64,000 nucleotides of DNA from Sulfuricaulis sp040901545 (GTDB taxonomy: Bacteria > Pseudomonadota > Gammaproteobacteria > Acidiferrobacterales > Sulfurifustaceae): the NCBI RefSeq assembly GCF_040901545.1, contig NZ_JBBDYL010000024.1, forward strand, positions 62,001 to 126,000, read 5' to 3'. Positions 1-9,399 of this stretch are shown here, piece by piece. The position numbers and the translations under genes were made by a program. Every line of letters starts with the position of its first letter. Within the stretch, counting starts at the first letter, position 1. The notes below the pieces were generated by a model, which was given only the letters and a program-made list of their open reading frames with translations, made no database searches and was not told the origin of the DNA.

Positions 1-322
1 CGCACAATGCAACGATCAGATTCAAAATTTTCTGGTCGCCAAACCGGTAATAAACCTTGTTAGCGTTCTTGTGTGTAGTGAGGATATCCTTATCGCGAAG
101 TATCGATAGATGCTGGGAGATATTACTTTGTGAGGTACCAACCAGTTCGACGATGTCTTGTACGCTTACCTCGGTATCACTTGCCAGGATGCAGAGAATT
201 TTCAATCGCAAAGGATGCGCGATGGCCTTCAGCAGGTGTGATGCATGATGAATATTGCTTTCACTGCCGATGCTGCCGACTTTTAATTTTTCTGCGGAGG
301 CGCTCATGTGTTCGTTTCTCAT
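1..322 (-). CDS. ArsR-family winged-helix regulator (3' end cut by window)
   Basis: The minus-strand reading frame starts at 322 (MRNEHMSAS; a second ATG lies at 307) and stays open to base 1, so the C-terminus is missing. About 107 residues are visible. They show the ArsR-type winged helix: a helix with AHPLRLKILCIL, the recognition helix in TSQSNISQHLSILRDKDIL, and the wing in KVYYRFGD. The ELCVCDL-type metal site of arsenic sensors is absent here, so the signal cannot be deduced. It is divergent from gpmI. Family assignment is firm, function is open. Confidence 0.85.
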   Translation of the reverse strand, partial: MRNEHMSASAEKLKVGSIGSESNIHHASHLLKAIAHPLRLKILCILASDTEVSVQDIVELVGTSQSNISQHLSILRDKDILTTHKNANKVYYRFGDQKILNLIVALC

Positions 323-451
323 GGAATCACGCTTAGCTCATGACCTCGCTGATCCTAACCGCGGCAACCGATGTTATGTAAGCAAAAAACATTATACAAT
401 AGTCATATTGATGAAATAGAGACTGAAAAAACCGGAATTGAGTCTGCGCGC

Positions 452-2029
452 ATGCCTTTAACCCTTAAACCCCTGGTTCTGATCATATTGGACGGATGGG
501 GCTTCCGTCATGACACCCAGCACAATGCCATTGCCGCTGCCCGCAAGCCGACGTGGGACATGCTCTGGAAAAAATACCCCCGTACCCTGATTAACGCCTC
601 GGAATCGGCCGTAGGGCTGCCGTCCAGCCAAATGGGCAATTCAGAAGTGGGCCATCTCAATATCGGTGCCGGCCGGGTGGTTTACCAGGAATTCACCCGC
701 ATCAGCAGCGCAATCAGCTCCGGCAGTTTCTTCACGAACAAGACTTTTACGGATGCCGTCGATCTTGCACTGAAAAATGACAAGGCCGTGCACATACTGG
801 GCCTGCTGTCTCCCGGCGGCGTGCACAGTCATGAAGAACACATCCATGCCATTGCTGAACTTGCGGTGCAACGCGGCATCAAAAAATTATTTCTACATGC
901 CTTCCTTGACGGCCGTGACACCCCACCGAAGAGCGCTTCCGGTTCGATCAAGGCAATGGAAGAAAAATTTGCTTCTTTGAAACATGGACGCATTGCCTCG
1001 ATCATCGGCCGTCACTATGCCATGGACCGCGACCACCGCTGGCCACGCATTCAGGTCGCCTATGACCTCATGACTCGGGGCAAGGGCGAATATCAGGCAC
1101 GCACGGCCTCGGAAGCGCTCGATCTGGCGTACGGACGCGGCGAAACTGACGAGTTCGTCAAGGCCACTGCCATCGTCCCAACGGGTGGAAAGTCAACGTG
1201 TATTTCCGAGGGTGATGTAATTATTTTTATGAATTTCCGTTCTGACCGGGCGCGGCAGATCACGCGGGCATTCATCGAGGATAATTTCACTGCCTTCCCG
1301 CGCCAGGTCGTCCCGAAACTCGGGGCTTATGTGAGCCTCACGGGATACAACGCCGATTTTCGGATTCCGGTGGCGTTTCCACCCGAACGACTGGATAACG
1401 TGTTGGGCGCCTACCTGTCGGGTCTTGGATTACACCAGTTACGCATCGCCGAAACCGAAAAATACGCCCACGTCACTTTCTTCTTCAACGGCGGTCAAGA
1501 AACTCCGTTCAAGTTCGAGGAACGCATTCTGGTGCCATCGCCCACGGACGTGCCCACCTACGACCTGAAACCGGAAATGAGCGCATACCGGCTAGCCGAC
1601 GAAATAGTCAAGGCGATCCAGAGCGGAAAATATGACGTCATCATCTCCAATTTCGCCAACGCCGACATGGTGGGACATACCGGTGATTTTGACGCCACGG
1701 TCAAAGCCATCGAAGCCATCGACCTATGCCTGGGGCGTCTCTATGAAGCGGTTATGAAAACAGGCGGTGAATTGCTGATCACGGCCGACCACGGCAACGC
1801 CGAACAGATGTTCGACGACGATATCGGTCAAATGCACACGGCCCATACCACGAACCCGGTCCCGTTTCTCTATGTAGGACGTCCCGCCACGATGGCGGCC
1901 AGTGGCGCGCTGCAAGACATTGCGCCAACCATGATTTATCTCATGGGCCTGCCCGTGCCGGCAGAAATGACCGGCCGGCCGCTCGTGTCGCTGCAAAGCG
2001 GACAAGTGGCGGCCAAGGGACGCGCCTAA
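452..2029 (+). CDS. gpmI: 2,3-bisphosphoglycerate-independent phosphoglycerate mutase
   Basis: Interconverts 3- and 2-phosphoglycerate in glycolysis and gluconeogenesis in the cytoplasm, using two Mn ions and a phosphoserine. I start at 452 (MPLTLKPLVLIILDGWG), giving 525 residues, close to the usual ~514. The frame opens upstream at 371 but those 27 residues do not look like the family. The first metal site is LDGWG near residue 13 and the phosphorylated serine is Ser64 in MGNSEVGH. C-terminal metal ligands are seen in NFANADMVGHTG and TADHGNAEQM. It is followed by envC and ctpA, a common proteobacterial order. Confidence 0.97.
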   Translation: MPLTLKPLVLIILDGWGFRHDTQHNAIAAARKPTWDMLWKKYPRTLINASESAVGLPSSQMGNSEVGHLNIGAGRVVYQEFTRISSAISSGSFFTNKTFTDAVDLALKNDKAVHILGLLSPGGVHSHEEHIHAIAELAVQRGIKKLFLHAFLDGRDTPPKSASGSIKAMEEKFASLKHGRIASIIGRHYAMDRDHRWPRIQVAYDLMTRGKGEYQARTASEALDLAYGRGETDEFVKATAIVPTGGKSTCISEGDVIIFMNFRSDRARQITRAFIEDNFTAFPRQVVPKLGAYVSLTGYNADFRIPVAFPPERLDNVLGAYLSGLGLHQLRIAETEKYAHVTFFFNGGQETPFKFEERILVPSPTDVPTYDLKPEMSAYRLADEIVKAIQSGKYDVIISNFANADMVGHTGDFDATVKAIEAIDLCLGRLYEAVMKTGGELLITADHGNAEQMFDDDIGQMHTAHTTNPVPFLYVGRPATMAASGALQDIAPTMIYLMGLPVPAEMTGRPLVSLQSGQVAAKGRA

Positions 2030-2115
2030 AAGGAAATATTCTTCTGAGTTCCCGCCTTCTCTCCGGGGTACCGGATCCGATTCGCCGGAAAATCAGTCGG
2101 GCACTGTGCCCCGGA

Positions 2116-3249
2116 ATGTTTTTCCTTGCCGCCCTGCTGTGCACGGTACTATTCCCGGCATACGGCGCCCGCAACAGTGACGACGAAGCACGGTTGCAGA
2201 AACTGCGCGGCCGGATCGAGGCGCTGCAAGAGAAGATGAATGAAACCCGCGGGCGGCGCGACACGGTGACCGACGAAATGCGCAGCCTCGAGCGACGCAT
2301 TGGCAGCCTGCTGAATGACCTGAAACTAACCGATGCGCGGTTGCGCCAGAATGAAAAAAAACTGGAGAACCTCAAGTCACGCGCCACACGGGAAGCTGGG
2401 AATCTTGCAGTGCAACAGCGACAACTCGAACGGCAGCTTTACATGGCTTTCACGGCGGGGCGCCAGGATTACTCCAAAATGCTCCTCAGCCAGGATAACC
2501 CCGCCAGCGTGGCGCGCGTGTTTACCTATTACCGTTACCTCAACCGTGAGCGTTCCGAACGCATCGCGGCGATCGGAGATACTCTGTCGCAACTCGATGT
2601 GATCAAGACGCAAATCCACAATCAAAATCGCGAACTGGAAATTTTGCGTAACACCCAGCGCGAGCAGAAATCGGCCCTGGAAACCTCGCATGCGCGCCGG
2701 AATGAACTGCTGGCGAGCCTCAACCGCCAGGTTCGCGATCAGGCGCAGGAAATAGCACGGTTGCGCGCTGATGAAAAACGCATGGAACAGCTGGTTGAAG
2801 AACTCAAGATAGTGCTGCCCGACACTCCTCTGCCGAGTACTACCGAGAGGCATTTCAGCCAGCTACGTGGCCGTCTCCCGCTGCCCACGCGGGGCCGGGT
2901 GCTGGCGCGCTACGGTACCCAGAAAAACATCGGTAATCTCAAATGGCGCGGGCTTTTTATTGCGGGACGCGAGGGTCAACAGGTTATTTCTGTTTTTCAC
3001 GGGCGTGTCGTATATGCCGACTGGTTAAGGGGTTTTGGGCTACTCTTGATTCTGGAGCACGGAGATGGCTATATGACGCTATACGGTCACAATCAAAGCC
3101 TCCACAAGGCGGTCGGCGACTGGGTTAAGGCCGGTGAAGTTATTGCCAGTCTGGGCAATACCGGCGATGTGGCGCAGCCAGGTTTGTATTTCGAGATTCG
3201 ACACAACGGCGAACCGCGCGACCCGTTAATCTGGTGCAGAGCACGGTAA
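2116..3249 (+). CDS. envC: EnvC-like murein hydrolase activator (coiled coil plus LytM domain)
   Basis: 377 residues: an N-terminal signal or anchor (MFFLAALLCTVLFPAYGA), a long coiled coil at about residues 25-235, then a LytM/M23 domain at about 265-375. The M23 domain is degenerate: the first metal motif HxxxD is replaced by GLFIAGREG and the usual LHFE reads LYFEIR, as in E. coli EnvC. It is therefore predicted to activate periplasmic amidases at the division septum rather than cut peptidoglycan itself. It lies 86 bases after gpmI and 70 before ctpA, probably in one transcript. Confidence 0.88.
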   Translation: MFFLAALLCTVLFPAYGARNSDDEARLQKLRGRIEALQEKMNETRGRRDTVTDEMRSLERRIGSLLNDLKLTDARLRQNEKKLENLKSRATREAGNLAVQQRQLERQLYMAFTAGRQDYSKMLLSQDNPASVARVFTYYRYLNRERSERIAAIGDTLSQLDVIKTQIHNQNRELEILRNTQREQKSALETSHARRNELLASLNRQVRDQAQEIARLRADEKRMEQLVEELKIVLPDTPLPSTTERHFSQLRGRLPLPTRGRVLARYGTQKNIGNLKWRGLFIAGREGQQVISVFHGRVVYADWLRGFGLLLILEHGDGYMTLYGHNQSLHKAVGDWVKAGEVIASLGNTGDVAQPGLYFEIRHNGEPRDPLIWCRAR

Positions 3250-3319
3250 TGACCGCTTTCCTGGTCTCTCAGCACTGCGGTACAGCAAAGCGGTAATCTT
3301 TCTTATGGAGCATCACGCA

Positions 3320-4666
3320 ATGAAACTAGCAACACGATATATTCTGGTCCTGATTCTCGGGATGTTCGTCGGTGCGGTGATCATCCTCGACATGGGCGTA
3401 TTGGCGGAACGCGAGGGATCCAAGGATACTCTGGCGCCGTTACCGCTCGATGAACTGCGAACCTTCACAGAAGTATTCAGCCGGATCAAGGCCGACTACG
3501 TGGAACCGGTGTCAGACAAAAAACTTCTGGAAGATGCCGTACAGGGCATGCTTGCGGGGCTCGATCCGCATTCGGCCTATCTTGATGCCACCAGCTTCAA
3601 GGACATGCGCGTCGAAACCGAAGGGAAATTCGGCGGACTCGGCATCGAAGTCACGATGGAAAACGGATTCGTCAAGGTCGTCTCCCCCATCGAGGACACC
3701 CCGGCGGCCCGCGCCGGCATCAAGCCGGGCGATCTTGTAATCCGGCTTGACGAAAAAGCCGTTAAAGGGCTTACCCTCACCGAAGCCGTGCGACTCATGC
3801 GCGGCAAACCCGGCACCGATATCACGCTCACCATCGTTCGCGAAGGCGTATCGAAACCGCTCAAAATCACGCTCACGCGCGCGGTGATCAAGATCCAGAG
3901 CGTCAAGAGCCGGTTGCTGGAACCGGGGTTTGGGTACGTGCGGATTACTCAATTTCAGTCCGGCACAGAAAAAGGCTTGGCTGAGGTGGTCAGAAAACTG
4001 GAGACGGAAAACAAGGGCGCGCTGCGGGGTATGGTTCTCGATCTCAGGAACAATCCGGGCGGAGTGCTCAATGCGGCCGTGGGCGTGAGCGATGCCTTCC
4101 TTGACAAGGGCCTCATTGTCTACACCGAAGGCCGCGTCGAGGATTCCCGGATGAGGAAATCCGCCGTTCCGGGTGATTTGATCAATGGCGCGCCGATGGT
4201 AGTACTGATTAACGGCGGCTCGGCCTCCGCGTCGGAGATCGTCGCCGGTGCGCTTCAGGATCACCGGCGCGCTGTCATCATGGGCACGAAAAGTTTCGGC
4301 AAGGGCTCGGTACAGACCATCGTGCCCATCAGCAATGGCGCGGCGCTTAAGATTACCACCGCGCGATACTACACTCCGAACGGCCGCTCCATCCAGGCAT
4401 CGGGCATCGAGCCCGATATCATCACGGAAGAGGCCCGGCTCACCAAAAGTGAAACCGCCGACAGGCTGAAAGAGGCCGATCTGGCGCGTCATCTGGAAAA
4501 CGGCGATGAACCCCTCAAGAAGAAAGCGGAGCCGAAAAAAGAGGACAACCAGAATGACAAGAAAAAAGATGAAACCGGCAAGGCGCCGGCGGTAGAGGAC
4601 TACCAACTGCAGGAAGCCCTGAATCTGCTGAAGGGAATAACCTTCTTCAGGGCCCAGGGAAGCTAG
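3320..4666 (+). CDS. ctpA: C-terminal processing peptidase (S41 family, PDZ domain)
   Basis: 448 residues with one N-terminal membrane segment or signal (YILVLILGMFVGAVIILDMG), a PDZ domain at about 90-170 (GGLGIEVTMENGFVKVVSP) and an S41 peptidase domain at about 180-375. The catalytic serine is probably Ser303 in GGSASASEIVAGA and the lysine Lys328 in SFGKGSVQ; the 25-residue spacing matches the Ser/Lys dyad of E. coli Prc. A charged Lys/Glu/Asp-rich tail follows at about 390-425. I start at 3320 because GGAG sits 9 bases upstream; an ATG at 3305 is also in frame. It acts in the periplasm on C-termini of envelope proteins. Third gene of gpmI-envC-ctpA. Confidence 0.94.
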   Translation: MKLATRYILVLILGMFVGAVIILDMGVLAEREGSKDTLAPLPLDELRTFTEVFSRIKADYVEPVSDKKLLEDAVQGMLAGLDPHSAYLDATSFKDMRVETEGKFGGLGIEVTMENGFVKVVSPIEDTPAARAGIKPGDLVIRLDEKAVKGLTLTEAVRLMRGKPGTDITLTIVREGVSKPLKITLTRAVIKIQSVKSRLLEPGFGYVRITQFQSGTEKGLAEVVRKLETENKGALRGMVLDLRNNPGGVLNAAVGVSDAFLDKGLIVYTEGRVEDSRMRKSAVPGDLINGAPMVVLINGGSASASEIVAGALQDHRRAVIMGTKSFGKGSVQTIVPISNGAALKITTARYYTPNGRSIQASGIEPDIITEEARLTKSETADRLKEADLARHLENGDEPLKKKAEPKKEDNQNDKKKDETGKAPAVEDYQLQEALNLLKGITFFRAQGS

Positions 4667-4812
4667 TAACGTCCCCAGGGTTTGCGATAGACAACGCCGG
4701 ACACGGCGACTTACACGCGGGTTAAGCATTACGCCCGCGGGCTGCCCGGAATCAAATTACCGAACTGAAAATTACTCGATTGGGGTACCGCGGTCGAAAC
4801 AGAGAAAGGACT

Positions 4813-5679
4813 TTAATTGAAATCGAATCGCGTGCGGAACAGGATGCGGCTGCGCTCGAAGCTGGATGAATCGAGATAGGGCGTGCTGCCCAAGGCGTAA
4901 CTCGCTTCCGCCTGAAGACTGAAATCGCGCTGTACCTGCCACTTCCAACCTGCCGACAACAGCGATCGGTCGCCGCTGCGCGGGACTACCAAAGCAGACT
5001 CCTCCGTGGTGTCATACAAGCTCTTCTGCATTTTGAAAGACACGTAAGGCGTGTGCGTCTGGTTTAGCGTCAGGCTGCCACCGACGGTTATGCCATAGTA
5101 TTTATGATCGAGTCGACGATAGATCTCCTCCCGGGCCAGTTCATCGCCGAGGAAGAAGCTGCCGGTAATGCTGGGTTTGCCGGCGCTCGGCAACCGGCTG
5201 GTCCAGGACACCGCCGCACGCGTATCGGTCGTGTCGAGTGGCAGTGGACGAATCGCCGTGCCTTGGCCGTATTCCGCTGATACGGCAAAGCTATGGGTGG
5301 CATCGAGCCGGTGTTGCCATTTCACGCCGAAGGAATTGATGCGGCTGGTCGTTTTTTCAAACGAGGAAAATTGCGGCCGGATTCCTGATGATTCCACTTC
5401 ACCATAGAATCGAACGGTGCTGATTCCTGAGGCCGGGCCGACTCCGTTTGTGGAAAAATCCTCAGCTCCCAGCAGGGATCTGGAATGGTAGACATTGACA
5501 TCGAAGGAAGAATATTCAGACGGATTGCGCAGCCGAACCTCGGGTATGCCCACTGACCCTACCCCCGCGAAGGGGGCGTCATCGAACCAGGAAAGCTTGC
5601 CCGCCGCCTGGGCAGGCACGGCCATACCGCACGCTAGGAACAGCGCCCCGGCTTGCATGGTCTGTCTAATACGCTTCAT
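4813..5679 (-). CDS. Predicted outer-membrane beta-barrel protein, function unknown
   Basis: 288 residues with a signal peptide (QAGALFLACGMAVPAQAAG) and then alternating polar and hydrophobic strands without any helix-like membrane segment. Aromatic residues recur at strand ends, and the protein ends in RILFRTRFDFN, resembling a closing barrel strand. I do not recognise a named family. It converges with ctpA and precedes ubiB in the same direction. Predicted location is the outer membrane; substrate or role cannot be given. Confidence 0.7.
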   Translation of the reverse strand: MKRIRQTMQAGALFLACGMAVPAQAAGKLSWFDDAPFAGVGSVGIPEVRLRNPSEYSSFDVNVYHSRSLLGAEDFSTNGVGPASGISTVRFYGEVESSGIRPQFSSFEKTTSRINSFGVKWQHRLDATHSFAVSAEYGQGTAIRPLPLDTTDTRAAVSWTSRLPSAGKPSITGSFFLGDELAREEIYRRLDHKYYGITVGGSLTLNQTHTPYVSFKMQKSLYDTTEESALVVPRSGDRSLLSAGWKWQVQRDFSLQAEASYALGSTPYLDSSSFERSRILFRTRFDFN

Positions 5680-5747
5680 AGCACCCAGTCAAATTCGATT
5701 TTGTTCGAATATTAGCATAGTCGCTGTCCGGCCTGACACACCGTTGG

Positions 5748-7406
5748 TCACGGATTCTGATCCGGCCAGCCACGTACCAGAAATAAGCCTCCCACCACTG
5801 TAATAACCCATCCAAAAGCGCTACCCCAGGCCGACCCGTCAAAAACCTGAACTTCCATGCCCAGAATCAGGGCACCGGTAACCAGCATCCCGCTACCGGC
5901 GATGGCAAAATAAAGTCTCCGGTGGTTTTGCCGGAGCTGCCTTTGCAACTGCTCTTGTTGCTTCGCCCGCGCTGCTTTCTCCGCCTCGATTTCACCCGCG
6001 TGCCGGAGGTACTCATGCGCCAGCGACGGTATTTCAGGGAGCATGGCCCACCATTTCGGAAATTCCTGGCGCAACGTGCGCAAAAAGGCACGGGGGCCCA
6101 TGTGCTCGCGCATCCACTGCTCCAGATAGGGTTTGGCGGTTTCCCACAAATCGAGATCGGGATAGAGCCGGCGACCGAGGCCCTCGATATTGAACAACGT
6201 TTTTTGCAGCAGGACCAATTGCGGCTGGATTTCCATGTTGAAACGCCGCGCGGTTTGAAACAAATGCAGGAGAAACCGACCGAAGGAGATGTCCTTGATG
6301 GGGCGGGCAAAAACCGGCTCGCACACGGTGCGGATCGCGGCTTCGAATTCCACCAGGCGCGTGCCCGGCGGAACCCAGCCGGCTCTCAGATGGGCGTCGG
6401 CCACGGCATGATAATCGCGATTGAAAAATGCCAGGAAATTCTCCGCCAGGTAGCGTTTATCCTTCTCGCCCAGCGTACCCATGATGCCAAAGTCGACCGC
6501 CCGGTATTGGCCCTCGGGTGAAACGAAGATATTGCCCGGGTGCATGTCGGCGTGGAAAAACCCGTCGCGAAACGCCTGGGTGAAGAAAATCTCCACGCCA
6601 TGGTGCGCCAACTTCCGCATGTCGATGCCGGCGGCTTTTAGGCCCTCGATATTCCCGATCGGTATCCCGTGAATGTACTCGAGCACCATTACCGCGCGGC
6701 GGGTCAGGTCCCAGTAGATTTTGGGCACGTACAGCAGGGTGGAATTCTCGAAGTTGGCGCGCAGGCGGCTGGCATTCGCCGATTCGACCCGCAGATCCAG
6801 CTCGTCGTGAATGGTTTTGTCGAATTCATCCACCACTTCGACGGCGCGAAACCGGCGCGCTTCCGGCCAGTAGCGCGTCGCCAGTCGCGCCAGCAGATAA
6901 AGCAATTCCAGATCGCGCTCGATGACCGTTTCGATGCCCGGCCGCAACACCTTGACCGCCACTTCGGTCCCTTCGTGCAATCGGGCGATGTGAACCTGTG
7001 CCACCGATGCCGAGGCGATCGGATCACGGTTGAATTCGACAAAATGAATATCAAGCTTCCCTCCCAGCGCCTGTTCGATCAGGCGCACCGATTCCTCGCC
7101 GGAAAAAGGCGGGACGTGATCTTGCAGTTTCGCCAGTTCATTGGCGAGATCCTCCGGGAGCAAATCGGGGCGGGTGGACAACATCTGACCGAATTTGACG
7201 AAAACCGGCCCGAGCTCCTCAAGCGCCTCGCGTAACCGCACGCCCCGCGGGAGACCGCGGCGCGCGAACAACCGCCAAGGCGCAAGTCGCAGCAACAAGC
7301 GGTAAGGCCGGAAAAGATGAACGGCGGTGATGAATTCGTCCAAATCGTGCCTGACGAATATCTGCGTGATGCGCAGCATCCGGATGAAGTGGTGCAGGCG
7401 TTTCAT
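5748..7406 (-). CDS. ubiB: UbiB, ABC1/ADCK-type atypical kinase of ubiquinone synthesis
   Basis: 552 residues. It carries the UbiB signature KFGQMLSTRPDLLP (KxGQ motif, about residue 72), the invariant lysine region EVAVKVLRPG, the catalytic-loop-like stretch DGFFHADMHPGNIF and the metal site AVDFGIMG. Two C-terminal hydrophobic segments (about 500-545) anchor it to the inner membrane. UbiB is an ATPase needed for the late ubiquinone steps, probably for access to lipid precursors. It overlaps ubiJ by 4 bases, so the two are translationally coupled, and lies at the end of the DUF971-ubiE-ubiJ-ubiB unit. Confidence 0.96.
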   Translation of the reverse strand: MKRLHHFIRMLRITQIFVRHDLDEFITAVHLFRPYRLLLRLAPWRLFARRGLPRGVRLREALEELGPVFVKFGQMLSTRPDLLPEDLANELAKLQDHVPPFSGEESVRLIEQALGGKLDIHFVEFNRDPIASASVAQVHIARLHEGTEVAVKVLRPGIETVIERDLELLYLLARLATRYWPEARRFRAVEVVDEFDKTIHDELDLRVESANASRLRANFENSTLLYVPKIYWDLTRRAVMVLEYIHGIPIGNIEGLKAAGIDMRKLAHHGVEIFFTQAFRDGFFHADMHPGNIFVSPEGQYRAVDFGIMGTLGEKDKRYLAENFLAFFNRDYHAVADAHLRAGWVPPGTRLVEFEAAIRTVCEPVFARPIKDISFGRFLLHLFQTARRFNMEIQPQLVLLQKTLFNIEGLGRRLYPDLDLWETAKPYLEQWMREHMGPRAFLRTLRQEFPKWWAMLPEIPSLAHEYLRHAGEIEAEKAARAKQQEQLQRQLRQNHRRLYFAIAGSGMLVTGALILGMEVQVFDGSAWGSAFGWVITVVGGLFLVRGWPDQNP

Positions 7407-8035
7407 CGGATTATCTCGCGCAGTCGCGCCACACGCCGTTCCAGACGATCCACCTCGGACCGCAGTGATTCCACCGCCTTGGTAAAATTCTCTGCGCGTA
7501 AGCGCGGCGCCAGGAGGCGGCTTTCTTCCTGAATATATTCATCGAAATCGTCTTTCAGGGTCTGCGCGGCCCGGGCCGACCAGCCATGAAGATCGCGTGA
7601 CGCGTTACCCAACTGATGGGCGGTCACGTCGCCCAGGATATGCGCCGCCTGTTCTTCCCAATCGATATCGATTTTTTCCATCAGCTGTTGAAACCGTTGT
7701 CCCAGTTGAATATCACCGCTGATTCGAACGTCTCCCGCGGCCACCGCCTCGGGCATGATGCGTCTCATGGCAAACCGCGCAAACACGGGGACATCGCCGG
7801 TTAACGTCACGTCCGGTTCCCCGTCTTGTCGAGTGTGAAGGCGCAGACCGGATTTCGACGGCTGCACGACAATCTCAAACGGCATGGCGCCCGAGATCCG
7901 CAAACGGATGACCTTGCCATCGAGATCACCGAGCCGTGCCAGCGTGTCGGGATCGAGGCGCAACACGCGATTCAAGGCTGCTTCCAGCAATGTGGTGAAG
8001 GGAAACGGCATATATGCCTGTTCGGAAACGTTCAC
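7403..8035 (-). CDS. ubiJ: UbiJ, SCP2-domain accessory factor of ubiquinone synthesis
   Basis: 210 residues. The N-terminal ~110 residues form an SCP2-like lipid-binding fold (PFEIVVQPSKSGLRLHT, DVTLTGDVPVFARF); the C-terminus is a coiled coil ending in LRSEVDRLERRVARLREIIR, typical of UbiJ (YigP). It binds ubiquinone intermediates and scaffolds the cytosolic Ubi complex with UbiK. The start may be 8035 or the ATG at 8011 (MPFPFTTLLEAALN). Its position between ubiE and ubiB is the standard gammaproteobacterial arrangement and supports the name. Confidence 0.92.
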   Translation of the reverse strand: MNVSEQAYMPFPFTTLLEAALNRVLRLDPDTLARLGDLDGKVIRLRISGAMPFEIVVQPSKSGLRLHTRQDGEPDVTLTGDVPVFARFAMRRIMPEAVAAGDVRISGDIQLGQRFQQLMEKIDIDWEEQAAHILGDVTAHQLGNASRDLHGWSARAAQTLKDDFDEYIQEESRLLAPRLRAENFTKAVESLRSEVDRLERRVARLREIIR

Positions 8036-8088
8036 GGCGAGCCCTGCTGAATTACTTTCTTCGTGCTTTCAGCGATCACGAAGCCTGC

Positions 8089-8856
8089 TTAATATTTATA
8101 ACCCCGGTGTAAGGCGACGATACCGCCGCTCAAATTGAAAAATTCCACCCGCTCGAAACCCGCCTGTTCCATCATGGTCTGCAACGCCTGCTGATCGGGA
8201 TGTTTGCGTATGGACTCGGCCAGGTAGCGATAGCTCCCTTCATCCTTGGCGATGACCCGTCCGAGCCACGGCAGGATATTAAAGGAATAAGCGTCGTAGA
8301 GCCGGTTCAATCCCGAAATCGTGGGGCGGGAAAATTCGAGCACCAGCAAAGAACCGCCCGGTTTCAGTACGCGAAACATGGACGCCAGCGCCCGGTCGAT
8401 ATGGGTCACGTTGCGCAAACCGAAAGCAATACTCACGCGGTCGAAGTGATCGTCGGGAAAAGGCAGATTCTCGGCGTTGGCCTGCACGAAAGCGATATTG
8501 CCGGCATAACCCTGGTCGGCCAAACGGGTTCGACCGACTTCCAGCATCGAGCGATTGATGTCGGCAAGCACCACCTGCCCGCGCCAACCCACGCGCAGGG
8601 CGAACCTGGCCGCCATGTCGCCGGTCCCACCGGCGACATCGAGCACGCGAAATCCGGCACGGACACCGCTCGCCTCCGTGGCAAACTGCTTCCACAGGCG
8701 ATGGATCCCCAGGGACATCAGGTCATTCATCAAATCGTATTTGCCCGCGACGGAATGAAATACACCGGAGACGAGACCGTCTTTCGCGGATTCCGGCACT
8801 TCGCGGTAACCGAAGTGCGTCGCGGGTTCTTTCCGGTCGGGCTGTGGCATCCCCAA
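8089..8856 (-). CDS. ubiE: UbiE, ubiquinone/menaquinone C-methyltransferase
   Basis: 255 residues, a class I SAM methyltransferase. The SAM-binding loop is LDVAGGTGDMAARFA and the family signatures YDLMNDLMSLGIHRLWK and FGLRNVTHIDRAL are present. It methylates the ring of the demethylated quinol intermediate (2-polyprenyl-6-methoxy-1,4-benzoquinol). It begins 2 bases before the end of the upstream DUF971 gene region and precedes ubiJ by 53 bases, consistent with one operon. Confidence 0.97.
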   Translation of the reverse strand: MGMPQPDRKEPATHFGYREVPESAKDGLVSGVFHSVAGKYDLMNDLMSLGIHRLWKQFATEASGVRAGFRVLDVAGGTGDMAARFALRVGWRGQVVLADINRSMLEVGRTRLADQGYAGNIAFVQANAENLPFPDDHFDRVSIAFGLRNVTHIDRALASMFRVLKPGGSLLVLEFSRPTISGLNRLYDAYSFNILPWLGRVIAKDEGSYRYLAESIRKHPDQQALQTMMEQAGFERVEFFNLSGGIVALHRGYKY

Positions 8857-8857
8857 T

Positions 8858-9238
8858 TTACTCCGCAGGCTTCGAAAGTTGACGGCTCACCCCGGCCTTG
8901 GCGAGTTTCTCGAGATATTGGGCCCAGAGTTTGTCCTGATTCTTTCCCAGATGATGCAACCAATCCCAGGAATACAGCCCGGTATTATGTCCATCGTCAA
9001 AATGCAGACACACGGCGTAACTCCCCACCGGATCGATACCGGTAATATTCACGTTTTCCTTGCCGACCTGCAGGACTTCCTGCCCCGGGCCGTGGCCACG
9101 GACTTCCGCCGACGGCGAATATACCCGCAAGTATTCGCAGGAAAGCATGAACTGGCTACCGTCATCGAACGCCACTTCGAGAAGGCGCGATTTCTGGTGC
9201 AATTTGATGTCGGTCGGTCGAACGGTGTTTTGGCGCAT
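8858..9238 (-). CDS. DUF971 (gamma-butyrobetaine hydroxylase N-terminal-like) protein
   Basis: 126 residues of the DUF971 family, a small beta-rich domain also found at the N-terminus of gamma-butyrobetaine hydroxylases. Recognisable stretches are LRVYSPSAEVRGHGPGQ and YAVCLHFDDGHNTGLYSW followed by a helix ending in a Leu/Lys-rich tail. In many Proteobacteria this gene sits just ahead of ubiE, as here, and homologues have been linked to iron-sulfur cluster work, but nothing in this sequence proves that. Divergent from phoB with 161 bases between. Confidence 0.85.
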   Translation of the reverse strand: MRQNTVRPTDIKLHQKSRLLEVAFDDGSQFMLSCEYLRVYSPSAEVRGHGPGQEVLQVGKENVNITGIDPVGSYAVCLHFDDGHNTGLYSWDWLHHLGKNQDKLWAQYLEKLAKAGVSRQLSKPAE

Positions 9239-9399
9239 GTTTTCGTGCGGAGAATGCGGTCACCGCTACTATACTGATTCCAAGAGAAATTTCAGCCATT
9301 GTCACGGAATAGCCATGAAACGGTAATGGTAACCAAAATGTAATATATATGGTATGAAATGGCGCCACTCCGAGGGAACGCAAATACGATTATCAACCC

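Noticed and set aside
3512..4729. Long open frame antisense to ctpA (405 codons)
   Set aside because: It mirrors the codon structure of ctpA on the other strand, has no domain likeness and is rich in His/Asp/Arg as expected of a shadow frame in GC-rich DNA.
9299..9331. Pho box ahead of phoB
   Set aside because: The half-sites TGTCACG, AGCCATG and GGTAATG have the right 11-base spacing but only the first is close to the consensus.
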